Assembly (NCBI GenBank): GCA_007695205.1
Contig: REEF01000609.1
Location: forward strand, 1-11,034
Length of the DNA: 11,034 nucleotides
From: Planctomycetaceae bacterium
GTDB lineage: Bacteria; Planctomycetota; Planctomycetia; Pirellulales; Pirellulaceae
Direction: 5' to 3'
The position numbers were made by a program, and so were the translations under genes. The notes beneath the pieces were generated by a model. That model saw only the letters and a list, made by a program, of their open reading frames with translations. It was not told where the DNA came from and did not search any database. Below are positions 1 through 6,113 of this stretch, piece after piece. The stretch's first letter is position 1. The number at the start of each line of letters is the position of its first letter.

Positions 1-783
1 GCAGATCGCTTCGCGAACGCCCATCTTCAGGATGCTGGCCCCCGTGTCCCAACGATCGTCTTCTTGAGCGTCGCTGGTCAACACGCCCTCGCGTTTGTGC
101 ATGACGTAATCCAGGATCGTTTCGCTGATCCGCATCTTTTCGCCATCGGTGCTGCGACGCCGGTGCCGGAATACCTTGGGTAACAACTGGTCGCTTTCAC
201 GATCGACCAGCATGATGCAGCCTCGATCCGTCTCGACCCACTCGAAGATGAACTCCATGATCCGCTGCAACAATTGATCGATATCCAACGTGTGGCTGAC
301 GGCCAACGCGGTCTGATACATGATCTGCAGGTTGCTGCGAGTCCGAGCCAGCCAGGGGTTGTTGGCGAAATCGGCATCCGTGTAAATCCGACTGCCTTCC
401 TCCTGGCCGATCGAGGTGATGATGCGTGAACCTTCGGGCGGTTTGCTGCGGTCGATGATCGCGACCTCTTCCGCCAGATCGATCGACGATCGTTCCTCGT
501 TGCCCGTGAAGATCAACAGCGTTCGCCCCAACTGCACCCGGTCGCCGGACTGCAGCACATGCTGGCTGATGGTCTGGCTGTTGACATACGTGCCGTTGGA
601 GCTGTTCAGATCGACCAACGAAAACCCCTCGGCGGTGCGCAGCACCTGAGCGTGGCGCCGAGACACCTCCGAATCGTGCAACTGGATCGGATTCTTTGCA
701 TCGCGCCCCAAGCCTAAGACTGGGGCGTCCAACTCGAAACGCTTACCTTGGTCGCGTCCTTTGATGACAAACAGCGAGGCCAT
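1..783 (-). CDS. FHA-GAF domain signalling protein (3' end outside window)
   Basis: This is an open frame of 261 codons with no stop before the left edge, so the C-terminal part is missing. Residues about 5-92 form a forkhead-associated domain: G-R at 26-27, SRRH at 41-44 and NSSNGT at 60-65 are the usual phosphothreonine-binding loop residues. A linker follows, and from about 155 a GAF-type sensor domain begins (QTALAVSHTLDIDQLLQRI, then WVETDRGCIMLVD). FHA domains bind phosphothreonine and GAF domains bind small ligands or dimerise. The protein is probably cytoplasmic, as no signal peptide or membrane segment is seen. It starts at an ATG 37 nt after the receiver gene stop, with no clear Shine-Dalgarno, so it is probably co-transcribed with that gene. 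The missing effector could be a sigma-54 AAA+ domain, a PP2C/SpoIIE phosphatase or a cyclase. FHA-GAF fronts are known on such proteins in planctomycetes, but the window cannot decide. Confidence 0.88.
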   Translation of the reverse strand, partial: MASLFVIKGRDQGKRFELDAPVLGLGRDAKNPIQLHDSEVSRRHAQVLRTAEGFSLVDLNSSNGTYVNSQTISQHVLQSGDRVQLGRTLLIFTGNEERSSIDLAEEVAIIDRSKPPEGSRIITSIGQEEGSRIYTDADFANNPWLARTRSNLQIMYQTALAVSHTLDIDQLLQRIMEFIFEWVETDRGCIMLVDRESDQLLPKVFRHRRRSTDGEKMRISETILDYVMHKREGVLTSDAQEDDRWDTGASILKMGVREAIC

Positions 784-801
784 GACGCTGCCCTGCGTAC
801 T

Positions 802-818
802 GGCCGGGCTATCCGGCC
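802..818. repeat. Short GC-rich inverted repeat between receiver and FHA-GAF genes
   Basis: GGCCGG at 802-807 and CCGGCC at 813-818 are separated by 5 nt. The hairpin lies in the 37-nt gap between the receiver stop and the FHA-GAF start. No T-run follows on either strand, so it does not look like a full rho-independent terminator. It could act as an attenuating or processing hairpin within a two-gene transcript. Confidence 0.4.
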
Positions 819-820
819 GT

Positions 821-1210
821 TCAAGAAGCTTTCCGGGAACTCAACAAGCTCTCGATTGTACGGACCAGCGGCGCAAAATGATAGGGTTTGGAAACAATTC
901 GGTCCCGAGGCAGGTGTTCTTCGTAGTAGCGGGCTCGACCCAGCACCACCAACGAGCTGTCGTCGTCTCGCGATTGGGATTCGTAGTCCCGACAAATCTG
1001 CTCGTCGTCCGCATCCTGACCCTCCAAATCCAGGACAATGACCTGCGGATGATGCTGTCGAGCCAATTCGACTCCCTGCCGGGGCTCGGCAGCCTGATAA
1101 GTCGAGACGCCCCTCATCTGAAGGGCGGCACTCAGCACTTCACGGTTGTCTTCGGAGCCATCGACAATCAGAACACGCAGTTGCGGCGAAGTAGGTGGGA
1201 TCGGGAGCAC
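821..1210 (-). CDS. Small single-domain response regulator, atypical receiver
   Basis: The protein has 129 residues, almost exactly one receiver domain with no output domain. I place the start at a GTG (1208-1210) because a full AAGGAGGT Shine-Dalgarno lies 9 nt upstream. A longer in-frame extension exists but has no RBS and looks non-coding. Receiver landmarks: LRVLIVDG at 11-18, putative phosphoacceptor D61 in VIVLDLEG, and the conserved lysine K108 in VSKPY. Departures: the usual acidic pair is D17-G18 instead of two acids (E20 and D21 follow), the Thr/Ser switch position is G91 (LGRA instead of LTA), and the Met-Pro after the phosphoacceptor is absent. Phosphorylation may be weak or differently gated. 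The family normally receives phosphate from a histidine kinase. No output domain is fused, so it probably works through a partner. The co-directional FHA-GAF gene 37 nt downstream is the obvious candidate, which is inference. Confidence 0.85.
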   Translation of the reverse strand: MLPIPPTSPQLRVLIVDGSEDNREVLSAALQMRGVSTYQAAEPRQGVELARQHHPQVIVLDLEGQDADDEQICRDYESQSRDDDSSLVVLGRARYYEEHLPRDRIVSKPYHFAPLVRTIESLLSSRKAS

Positions 1211-1219
1211 GATTGTCGC

Positions 1220-1227
1220 ACCTCCTT
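1220..1227 (-). promoter_or_regulatory. Strong Shine-Dalgarno of the receiver gene
   Basis: Read on the minus strand, AAGGAGGT sits 9 nt before the GTG at 1210. It is the best ribosome binding site in the window and decides the start of the receiver gene. Confidence 0.85.
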
Positions 1228-1354
1228 GTGCGGTTGGGTAGGGACCGGATGGGAACACAAGCCGGCGGTTCCGCCTGCCGATCCCCCCGATCTTCGAATG
1301 CGGCCTTGGGCTAGTACTCGCAACGGACATCCTTGTACCAGCGAGCGAAGGCGG

Positions 1355-1383
1355 AGAATATCGATTTTCTCCAAGCGTGTCAA
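1355..1383 (-). promoter_or_regulatory. Sigma-70-type promoter for the receiver/FHA-GAF unit
   Basis: On the minus strand TTGACA (1378-1383, perfect -35) is followed after exactly 17 nt by TATTCT (1355-1360, 4 of 6 to the -10 consensus). Transcription would start near 1348, giving a leader of about 138 nt before the GTG at 1210. No competing gene lies in this stretch, and the location suits the downstream receiver gene. The weak -10 box leaves room for activation. Confidence 0.6.
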
Positions 1384-1396
1384 AACCGAAAATCGA
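1361..1396. promoter_or_regulatory. Dyad straddling the receiver promoter -35 box (candidate operator)
   Basis: TCGATTTTC at 1361-1369 and its exact complement GAAAATCGA at 1388-1396 form 9-bp arms 18 nt apart. One arm fills the near part of the -35/-10 spacer and the other lies just upstream of the -35 box, so the box is between them. Arm centres are 27 bp apart. That geometry suits a dimeric regulator binding over the promoter. The right arm lies upstream of the predicted start site, so a leader RNA hairpin is not expected. Confidence 0.45.
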
Positions 1397-1794
1397 AGAA
1401 TCTTGACGGCGTTGGGGCGCTGAGCCTCGTCGGCACGCTGTCGGTCGGCCTGGAACCGTTTCCGCCTGGCTTGCTGCTCGTCCGTGGAGGCCGAGTGCAT
1501 TCGCATTTAGTTTTTGGTCCACCCGTTGTGCCTGCTCGACTGGGGCCATGATGCTCCGGTTCATCTTGCTTTGCCTCAGCCTGCCCATGTCGCGGGGCCG
1601 GATTGGGGTGACTGTCGTAGCAAGCCCGTGCCAGGGAACCTGGCACGTGGTCTACCTGCTCGCCAGTCGCGTCGTTTTCCGGCCGCCAGCTTCGCGGACG
1701 TTCCTTCTGAAGCGTTTCGTTGATTCACCAGGACGACGCATATCTCAATGCCGCGAAGAAGCGATGCTCGAGGACTGAGTCACCGCCGAGCAGG
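1397..1794. other. Long intergenic stretch without a convincing gene
   Basis: About 400 nt lie between the receiver promoter and the stop of the upstream gene. Short open frames exist on both strands, but none has a ribosome site, a recognisable motif and a consistent reading frame. A minus-strand stretch around 1400-1506 encodes a charged Gln/Arg-rich segment with fairly GC-rich third positions but loses that character downstream. It could be a decayed remnant. The clear structures are the palindrome at 1627-1647 and a weak stem (GCTCG 1766-1770 with CGAGC 1787-1791) just past the upstream gene's stop. Confidence 0.5.
1627..1647. repeat. Perfect REP-like palindrome
   Basis: Arms CGTGCCAGG (1627-1635) and CCTGGCACG (1639-1647) pair over 9 bp around a GAA loop. 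An intergenic, GC-rich, nearly closed palindrome of this kind resembles repetitive extragenic palindromes that recur in planctomycete genomes. Only one copy is in the window, so repetitiveness is not shown here. No T-run follows on either strand. Confidence 0.55.
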
Positions 1795-2793
1795 TCAACT
1801 TCGATGGGCGATGACGACCATCCAGAGGATGGCTGCCAGCATGAACAGGCCCCCGACCGTCGGCCAGATCCAGGGCCGGTGGTCCGCCGGTGTAGCGTGC
1901 AAGACGTTGCCGACAAAGGGCGAAGGGGTAGACGGGTCCGCTTGGGCTGAGCGTTGCGTGGGTACAGATGCTGCTGGCTCGGACGGTGTCCGATCCGCTG
2001 GCGGTGCCGAGCCTGCCTGAGATTCAGGCGATACGGGTTGGTCGGAGAGTGAACCTGACAAATTCGTGGCGGATGCCAACGCTTCGCCAGCCGATGGCGT
2101 CGACGGATGGGGCTCGATCGCCGTCATCATCGCTTCGATGCGGCGCACCGGCGTGCTCAGAATCCGCAGATCCTCTTCGGTCTCCGGGTCACGGGACAAC
2201 CGGCTGAGCACCGGGACCGCATTCGCCTCGGGAATGTCCACCAGTCCCCGGCTGCGAATGGCCGCCAAGTGGTAGCCAGGGATGCCGCGAAAATTGTCGT
2301 CGACCAACAAGAAATACACCGGTTCCGCCGGTACCTCGAAATCAATCCGATAAACCAACTCGATCTGGATGTGGTGCTGCCGGATAACGTCCGCGCGGCG
2401 TAACCGCAACTCCTGCGGTCGGTGGTCGACCGTGACCGACAGCTTCTCGGGCAGCCGAGGAAACATCTCGTCGCGGTACATTCGCAAGGCTTTACCCGAA
2501 TCCTCGGGAATCGGGGCATCCGCGCCCAGAAGTGACTGCAACTCCTGCCGGATCATGTTGTCGCTCATGCCCAATTGATACCTGACCTCGATCCGCTGGC
2601 TCCAAACGACCACCTGGATCCCTCGATAAACAACCCCTTCTGGAATGGGGTGTGCAAAAGCTGGCGGGACGAAGAACAGGCAGATGCCGAACATCATCCA
2701 CTGGGAAACGGTATGTATGGGAAGCAACCGGCACCCATGTGGGCTGTTCTTTTCGGAGGAATCTGCACAAGTTTCGTCGAGTTTTGCGAACAT
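1795..2793 (-). CDS. Exported membrane-anchored protein of unknown function
   Basis: The protein has 332 residues in the frame used here. Residues 33-47 are a hydrophobic signal-like segment ending PPAFA, with probable cleavage before HPIPEG at 48. Residues about 48-225 form one mixed alpha/beta domain (GIQVVVWSQRIEVRYQ, then QIELVYRIDFEVP and PVYFLLVDDNFRGIPGYH). Residues about 227-300 are a Ser/Pro/Ala-rich, probably disordered stalk. Residues 310-328 are a C-terminal membrane helix with a short basic tail, so the domain should face the periplasm. I do not recognise the family. The start HPIP plus beta-strand-rich domain faintly recalls the extracytoplasmic front part of some HupE-like planctomycete proteins, but no multi-helix channel follows. 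The start is uncertain: ATG at 2793 gives a 32-residue lead, tandem ATGs at residues 33-34 would start directly at the hydrophobic segment, and neither has a good Shine-Dalgarno. Confidence 0.8.
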   Translation of the reverse strand: MFAKLDETCADSSEKNSPHGCRLLPIHTVSQWMMFGICLFFVPPAFAHPIPEGVVYRGIQVVVWSQRIEVRYQLGMSDNMIRQELQSLLGADAPIPEDSGKALRMYRDEMFPRLPEKLSVTVDHRPQELRLRRADVIRQHHIQIELVYRIDFEVPAEPVYFLLVDDNFRGIPGYHLAAIRSRGLVDIPEANAVPVLSRLSRDPETEEDLRILSTPVRRIEAMMTAIEPHPSTPSAGEALASATNLSGSLSDQPVSPESQAGSAPPADRTPSEPAASVPTQRSAQADPSTPSPFVGNVLHATPADHRPWIWPTVGGLFMLAAILWMVVIAHRS

Positions 2794-2807
2794 AGGTCAT
2801 CGGTGGG

Positions 2808-2837
2808 TTGAGATTGGCTCAGGACATTCACTATAAT
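2808..2837 (+). promoter_or_regulatory. Strong sigma-70-type promoter for the 60-residue peptide gene
   Basis: TTGAGA (2808-2813, 5 of 6) and TATAAT (2832-2837, perfect) are 18 nt apart. Predicted start near 2844 gives a leader of about 78 nt to the ATG at 2922. The -10 box embedded in CTATAATAG reads TATTAT on the other strand, so it could also serve the divergent gene starting at 2793, but no -35 match is seen in that direction. Confidence 0.65.
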
Positions 2838-2850
2838 AGCGACAGTGGCG

Positions 2851-2863
2851 GCGAACGGTTCGC
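2851..2863. promoter_or_regulatory. 13-bp dyad just downstream of the predicted start site
   Basis: GCGAAC (2851-2856), G, GTTCGC (2858-2863) is a perfect dyad with a one-base centre. It lies about +8 to +20 relative to the plus-strand start predicted near 2844. The centre is too small for a stable RNA hairpin, so a repressor operator is the more natural reading. Confidence 0.35.
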
Positions 2864-2921
2864 GTAGCCGTCTGACAGACCTTCCCACCTGGGTCCCCAG
2901 AGACCAACCTTCCAATCAAGC

Positions 2922-3104
2922 ATGAATCAACAGCTTACCATCTTCGGTGCACTTTTGCTGTCCCTAGCTGCCGGCATGGCGACCAGCGAATTGTTCTCGT
3001 TTTATTATGAACGCGATACGGTTCAAGAGTCCAGGGTGCAACCCCAAGCGACGCCCATCGTGATCGCCGCGGAAGTTCCGTCCACCGATCGGGCGATCAA
3101 CTAA
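2922..3104 (+). CDS. Small membrane or exported peptide, 60 residues, unknown
   Basis: The gene runs from ATG to TAA. Residues 5-22 are hydrophobic (LTIFGALLLSLAAGMATS), so the product is either a single-span membrane peptide or one carrying a signal sequence. A short aromatic stretch (FSFYYERD, 25-32) follows, then a polar tail containing a second short hydrophobic patch (PIVIAAEV, 45-52). No family is recognised and no Shine-Dalgarno is evident (start context CAAGC-ATG). Support for its being real comes from context: an almost consensus promoter 78 nt upstream pointing at it, no competing gene, and a hairpin at 3146-3176 behind it. It converges with the HzsA-related gene. Its function is unknown. 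Confidence 0.6.
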   Translation: MNQQLTIFGALLLSLAAGMATSELFSFYYERDTVQESRVQPQATPIVIAAEVPSTDRAIN

Positions 3105-3145
3105 GGGCTTGTCGTGCCTTCTTCGGGCGGTGCGGGCGAAAACTG

Positions 3146-3176
3146 GATGAAGCCAGTTCGACGAACGGGCTTCATC
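3146..3176. terminator. Hairpin between convergent genes, overlapping a stop codon
   Basis: GATGAAGCC (3146-3154) pairs with GGCTTCATC (3168-3176) over 9 bp with a 13-nt loop. An alternative smaller stem AACTGG/CCAGTT (3141-3146 and 3153-3158) overlaps it. The hairpin contains two bases of the TGA of the minus-strand gene (3175-3177). On the minus strand it is followed by CAG and a run of four T. On the plus strand there is no T-run. It probably serves as a weak, possibly bidirectional terminator. Confidence 0.45.
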
Positions 3177-6051
3177 ATTCAAACAGTTCCGCGAAGGCGT
3201 TGCGTAACTCGATCAGTTCCTGTTCTTGCTGTTCGCTGTACGAACCGGCGATCTGGGCGTAGGTGTCAACCCAGGTAGCAAAGCTGCGGTGTTCTTCGGG
3301 AGATAGGATCACGCCGTGATGTCCGTCGGGGTCGGTCAGCCGTTGAAACAGTCGGCTTTGCAATGACGGCGTTTCGCCCACGAAGGACCGATCGCGTTCA
3401 AAGACCAGTTTGCGCAGATCCCCATCCCCGAATTCCAGCAGGCTGTTGTAGGATTTCGCGACGGTCAGATCCAATGCGGCGGCGGCCGGGTCTTCTCCGT
3501 CAGGGCGGTGGCATTCAACGCATCGTTGATCGAGGATCGGCTGGATCAGCCGATCGAAGCGCAAGGGCCACGAGCCTTCCGGCCCGGGCGTGATGCGCGA
3601 GCTTTCGCGCATGGCCGCCAGGGGTATCGATCCGACCGGTGGTGCCGTGTCACGATGGTCATGACAGCCCACACACGCCAAGGTTTGGCCCGGCTGCACG
3701 TAGCTGAGCGATCGCATCGTCTGAACGGCCAATCCCTCCTGATTCAAGGCTTGAAAGAAGAAGGGGATGCCCGAAGGAACCTCGAAGTAGGCCGAACCAT
3801 CGGCAGCGACCGGTACGGTGCCCAGGACGAATTTTCCGGGGTCCTCTGCGGAAACGCCCAGCATGGGTTGATTCATCTGCGGCTGGACCTTTGGCGGCAC
3901 GCCGACGATCCGCAGGGATCCAATGGTACCACGCGGCACGCCATGCAGGCCTTGATAAATGTCCTGTAGCAGGAAGGCGCCTTGTTGCGGCCCCTGCCAG
4001 TGGACCAGGTCCGGCAAGGCGGGCGGTCGGACGCGTGGAGCGACCGGCACGGGGGTGACGCTGTTGAGCTGTGGGTCGCGGTGCAGCAGGGTCAGATTGC
4101 CAAACGCATCGTACAGATAGATGCCGCAGGCATTGGCCGGATTCCGAGGATCATCGGGCGGCATCAATGTGTGCGGTGGCAGACGCCGATCCGACCATGC
4201 GGTCAGGAAGTACTGTTCGGATAAAGGCCAGGGGTGAGCGTAATAGTGTTCGGGCCAGCCCTCTGTTTCCGGGAAACAGACCTCGGGCGTCAACCGGGTC
4301 AGCGGTCGTTCGAATTCGTCGCCTCGGGTTCGGTCCAACAGCACGAGCGATCCGCCGGTGATCGAATGATGGGCCGTCGCCGTGAAAATCAACTGGGAGG
4401 ATTCGGGGATCGGCCGGGCTTCGAAGACCGCTTGCGGACGGACGGTGTAATTGCCGTACACCAATTGACCGTTGGTTCCGTCCGGATTGGTCGACCAAAG
4501 GCTGAAAAAGTCCCCGTTGAACCGGTCGATGTAATCCCACCTGGCGTACAGAATGCGTCCATCGTTCGCCACCGCCGGCAGCCATTCGAAGTTCTCGAAG
4601 GCAGAGATCGCCGTCAGGTTCCCGCCATCGGCATCCATGCGATGCAGGGTGAATACGGCCACGGGGCGATGGTTTCCTCCGCCACAGCGTACGAAGCTGT
4701 CCGGCACTGTGGCCGAAAGCGTGGCCTGCGCACTGGCCTGGTTGGCCTGCAACGCCGTGCCTTTTCGAGTGGACATGAAGACGATGCGACCATCGGGCAG
4801 GTAGCGAGCGTCGAAATCATCGTATCGACCCTGGGTCAATTGCCGCACACGCCCGTCATCCAGATCCATTTCGAAGATGTTGTAGAATGCGTCTTCCGGC
4901 AAACTGTCCTTGTCGGTCTTATCCGGGACGGCGGCCAGTTCCGGATAGTGACGGCACCAGGCGAACAGGATGCGGCGTCCATCGTAGTCGATGTCCGGAT
5001 TCAGGAAATTACCGTCCGGCCAATCTTCGGTCAGGCAGCGAATGGTCGGATTTTCGCCGCGAAAACCTTCCAACAGATACAAGCCGCCGCCCGGTCGCGA
5101 CCACCAGCCGTAGTATTGGTCCGACACGTGTGGGAACAGGGTGGTGGCTCGCTTGACGAACAGGATCTGATCGAAGTCCAGCAGCGGATTGCGCAGCGAC
5201 AAAATCCGCACCGCCTCGCAAGCATCAAAGTATTCCGGCTGCAGCAAATCGGCATCCGCAGACACCGGCATTTCGTTCAACCGGTCGGCGATTTGTTGCA
5301 AGCGATCTCGCTGGTCGGCCACTTGAACACCCCGCTGTTGCAGGTCGTCCGCCAGTTGCAGACCGCGCTGGACGGTCAGCGCCACCGCTTGCCGATACGC
5401 CGTTTGTTGGTGCGAACTGACCGACGACCATGGGCTGATGCTGCTCTGCGTGGCCGGCTTGCGAAACGCCACATTCGTCTGGCAGCCGCGTGCATAGATC
5501 TCGACTTCGTCCAGATGGAAGTAACTCCGGCCGGGCAGTTGCAGTCGGACGTACCGGGCCGTCGCTCCATCCAGCGAGACTCGTAGCGGGGGGCCGTCGG
5601 TATGCCCGAAGAACGTGGTCCCGTCATGTTGATAGACGGGGTGGAACTGCTGGCCATCGTCGGATAACAAGACCTGAATGCGATCGGCCCGAGCCGCGAA
5701 GCCGCCATCACAGCGGTTGTACATGACGATACGATCCAACGAGAATTCCTGCTGCAGATCGACTTGCCACCAAGGCTGGTCCTCGATCTGGGTGTGAAAC
5801 CCCCACTTTCCGTCTTTGATGCCATCGACAGCGCCTGCGGCATCCTGGTCGACCGTGACCTGGCCCGCCGCATCGAGTCCGGGCTTCCAACGCAACGACA
5901 ACTGTCGCAGCCAATCCGCTTCAAGCTGCTGACGAGTCACGGCCGGCTGGTCGGCCAGCACCGCCTGGATGGTCGGAGATGTCAGCAGCGCCAGGCCGAG
6001 CACCATCAAGGTCCCGCTGCGGAAACCAACGAAACACGCTTTCGATTTCAT
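3175..6051 (-). CDS. Secreted HzsA-related dihaem cytochrome with discoidin domain
   Basis: The protein has 958 residues. A signal peptide spans 1-33 (basic start, hydrophobic 13-28, probable cleavage after VLA). A discoidin (F5/8 type C)-like domain covers about 60-187 (WWQVDLQ, RIVMYNRCDG, ARYVRLQLPGRSYFHLDEVEIYA). A helical, Gln-rich, possibly coiled-coil segment spans about 215-262. A beta-propeller-like region of about 290-660 contains QYYGWWSRPGGGLY, FMSTRKG and repeated DADGG/NPDGT turns typical of PD40 blades. A region at 700-800 resembles the middle domain of the hydrazine synthase alpha subunit and ends in haem motif C793-V-G-C796-H797. A second motif, C844-V-E-C847-H848, sits in the planctomycete cytochrome context RLIQPILDQRC. 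I infer a periplasmic haem protein, possibly redox-active or carbohydrate/cell-wall associated. Discoidin domains often bind glycans. It starts at an ATG with GGGAGAG 5 nt upstream, 62 nt after bioD. No hydrazine synthase partner subunits are nearby, so anammox function is not implied. Confidence 0.9.
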   Translation of the reverse strand: MKSKACFVGFRSGTLMVLGLALLTSPTIQAVLADQPAVTRQQLEADWLRQLSLRWKPGLDAAGQVTVDQDAAGAVDGIKDGKWGFHTQIEDQPWWQVDLQQEFSLDRIVMYNRCDGGFAARADRIQVLLSDDGQQFHPVYQHDGTTFFGHTDGPPLRVSLDGATARYVRLQLPGRSYFHLDEVEIYARGCQTNVAFRKPATQSSISPWSSVSSHQQTAYRQAVALTVQRGLQLADDLQQRGVQVADQRDRLQQIADRLNEMPVSADADLLQPEYFDACEAVRILSLRNPLLDFDQILFVKRATTLFPHVSDQYYGWWSRPGGGLYLLEGFRGENPTIRCLTEDWPDGNFLNPDIDYDGRRILFAWCRHYPELAAVPDKTDKDSLPEDAFYNIFEMDLDDGRVRQLTQGRYDDFDARYLPDGRIVFMSTRKGTALQANQASAQATLSATVPDSFVRCGGGNHRPVAVFTLHRMDADGGNLTAISAFENFEWLPAVANDGRILYARWDYIDRFNGDFFSLWSTNPDGTNGQLVYGNYTVRPQAVFEARPIPESSQLIFTATAHHSITGGSLVLLDRTRGDEFERPLTRLTPEVCFPETEGWPEHYYAHPWPLSEQYFLTAWSDRRLPPHTLMPPDDPRNPANACGIYLYDAFGNLTLLHRDPQLNSVTPVPVAPRVRPPALPDLVHWQGPQQGAFLLQDIYQGLHGVPRGTIGSLRIVGVPPKVQPQMNQPMLGVSAEDPGKFVLGTVPVAADGSAYFEVPSGIPFFFQALNQEGLAVQTMRSLSYVQPGQTLACVGCHDHRDTAPPVGSIPLAAMRESSRITPGPEGSWPLRFDRLIQPILDQRCVECHRPDGEDPAAAALDLTVAKSYNSLLEFGDGDLRKLVFERDRSFVGETPSLQSRLFQRLTDPDGHHGVILSPEEHRSFATWVDTYAQIAGSYSEQQEQELIELRNAFAELFE

Positions 6052-6056
6052 TGTTT

Positions 6057-6063
6057 CTCTCCC
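6057..6063 (-). promoter_or_regulatory. Shine-Dalgarno of the HzsA-related gene
   Basis: On the minus strand GGGAGAG lies 5 nt before the ATG at 6051, supporting that start. No convincing -35/-10 pair is seen in the 62-nt gap, which favours read-through from bioD. Confidence 0.55.
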
Positions 6064-6113
6064 GTTTCTCGTCAGGCGTTAGGTTCCCGTGTGCTATCGC
6101 GACTTGTTCCTGC

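Noticed and set aside
802..818. Rho-independent terminator between receiver and FHA-GAF genes
   Set aside because: The stem is only 6 bp and no T-run follows on the transcribed strand.
1168..1506. Minus-strand frame encoding a Gln/Arg-rich peptide (starts MRMHSASTDEQQ)
   Set aside because: The first third looks somewhat coding, but the frame then runs through the promoter and into the receiver gene out of frame, with no RBS or domain. At most a remnant.
1211..1588. N-terminal extension of the receiver gene to an upstream ATG (about 126 extra residues)
   Set aside because: The extension crosses the promoter and dyad, has an Arg/Ser/Pro-rich non-domain composition and no RBS, whereas the GTG at 1210 has a perfect Shine-Dalgarno at ideal spacing.
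1548..1778. Plus-strand frame with a hydrophobic start (MMLRFILLCLSLP)
   Set aside because: It contains the REP-like palindrome, lacks an RBS and promoter, and the signal-like start is followed by no plausible mature domain.
4234..5586. A 450-codon plus-strand open frame opposite the HzsA-related gene
   Set aside because: It lies wholly antisense to a gene with clear signal peptide, discoidin, propeller and haem motifs. Long antisense frames are expected in GC-rich coding DNA, and its translation shows no recognisable domain.
3175..6051. Calling the large gene a true hydrazine synthase subunit
   Set aside because: No beta or gamma subunit genes nearby, an added discoidin domain, and different spacing of the haem motifs. 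Only a distant family relation is supported.
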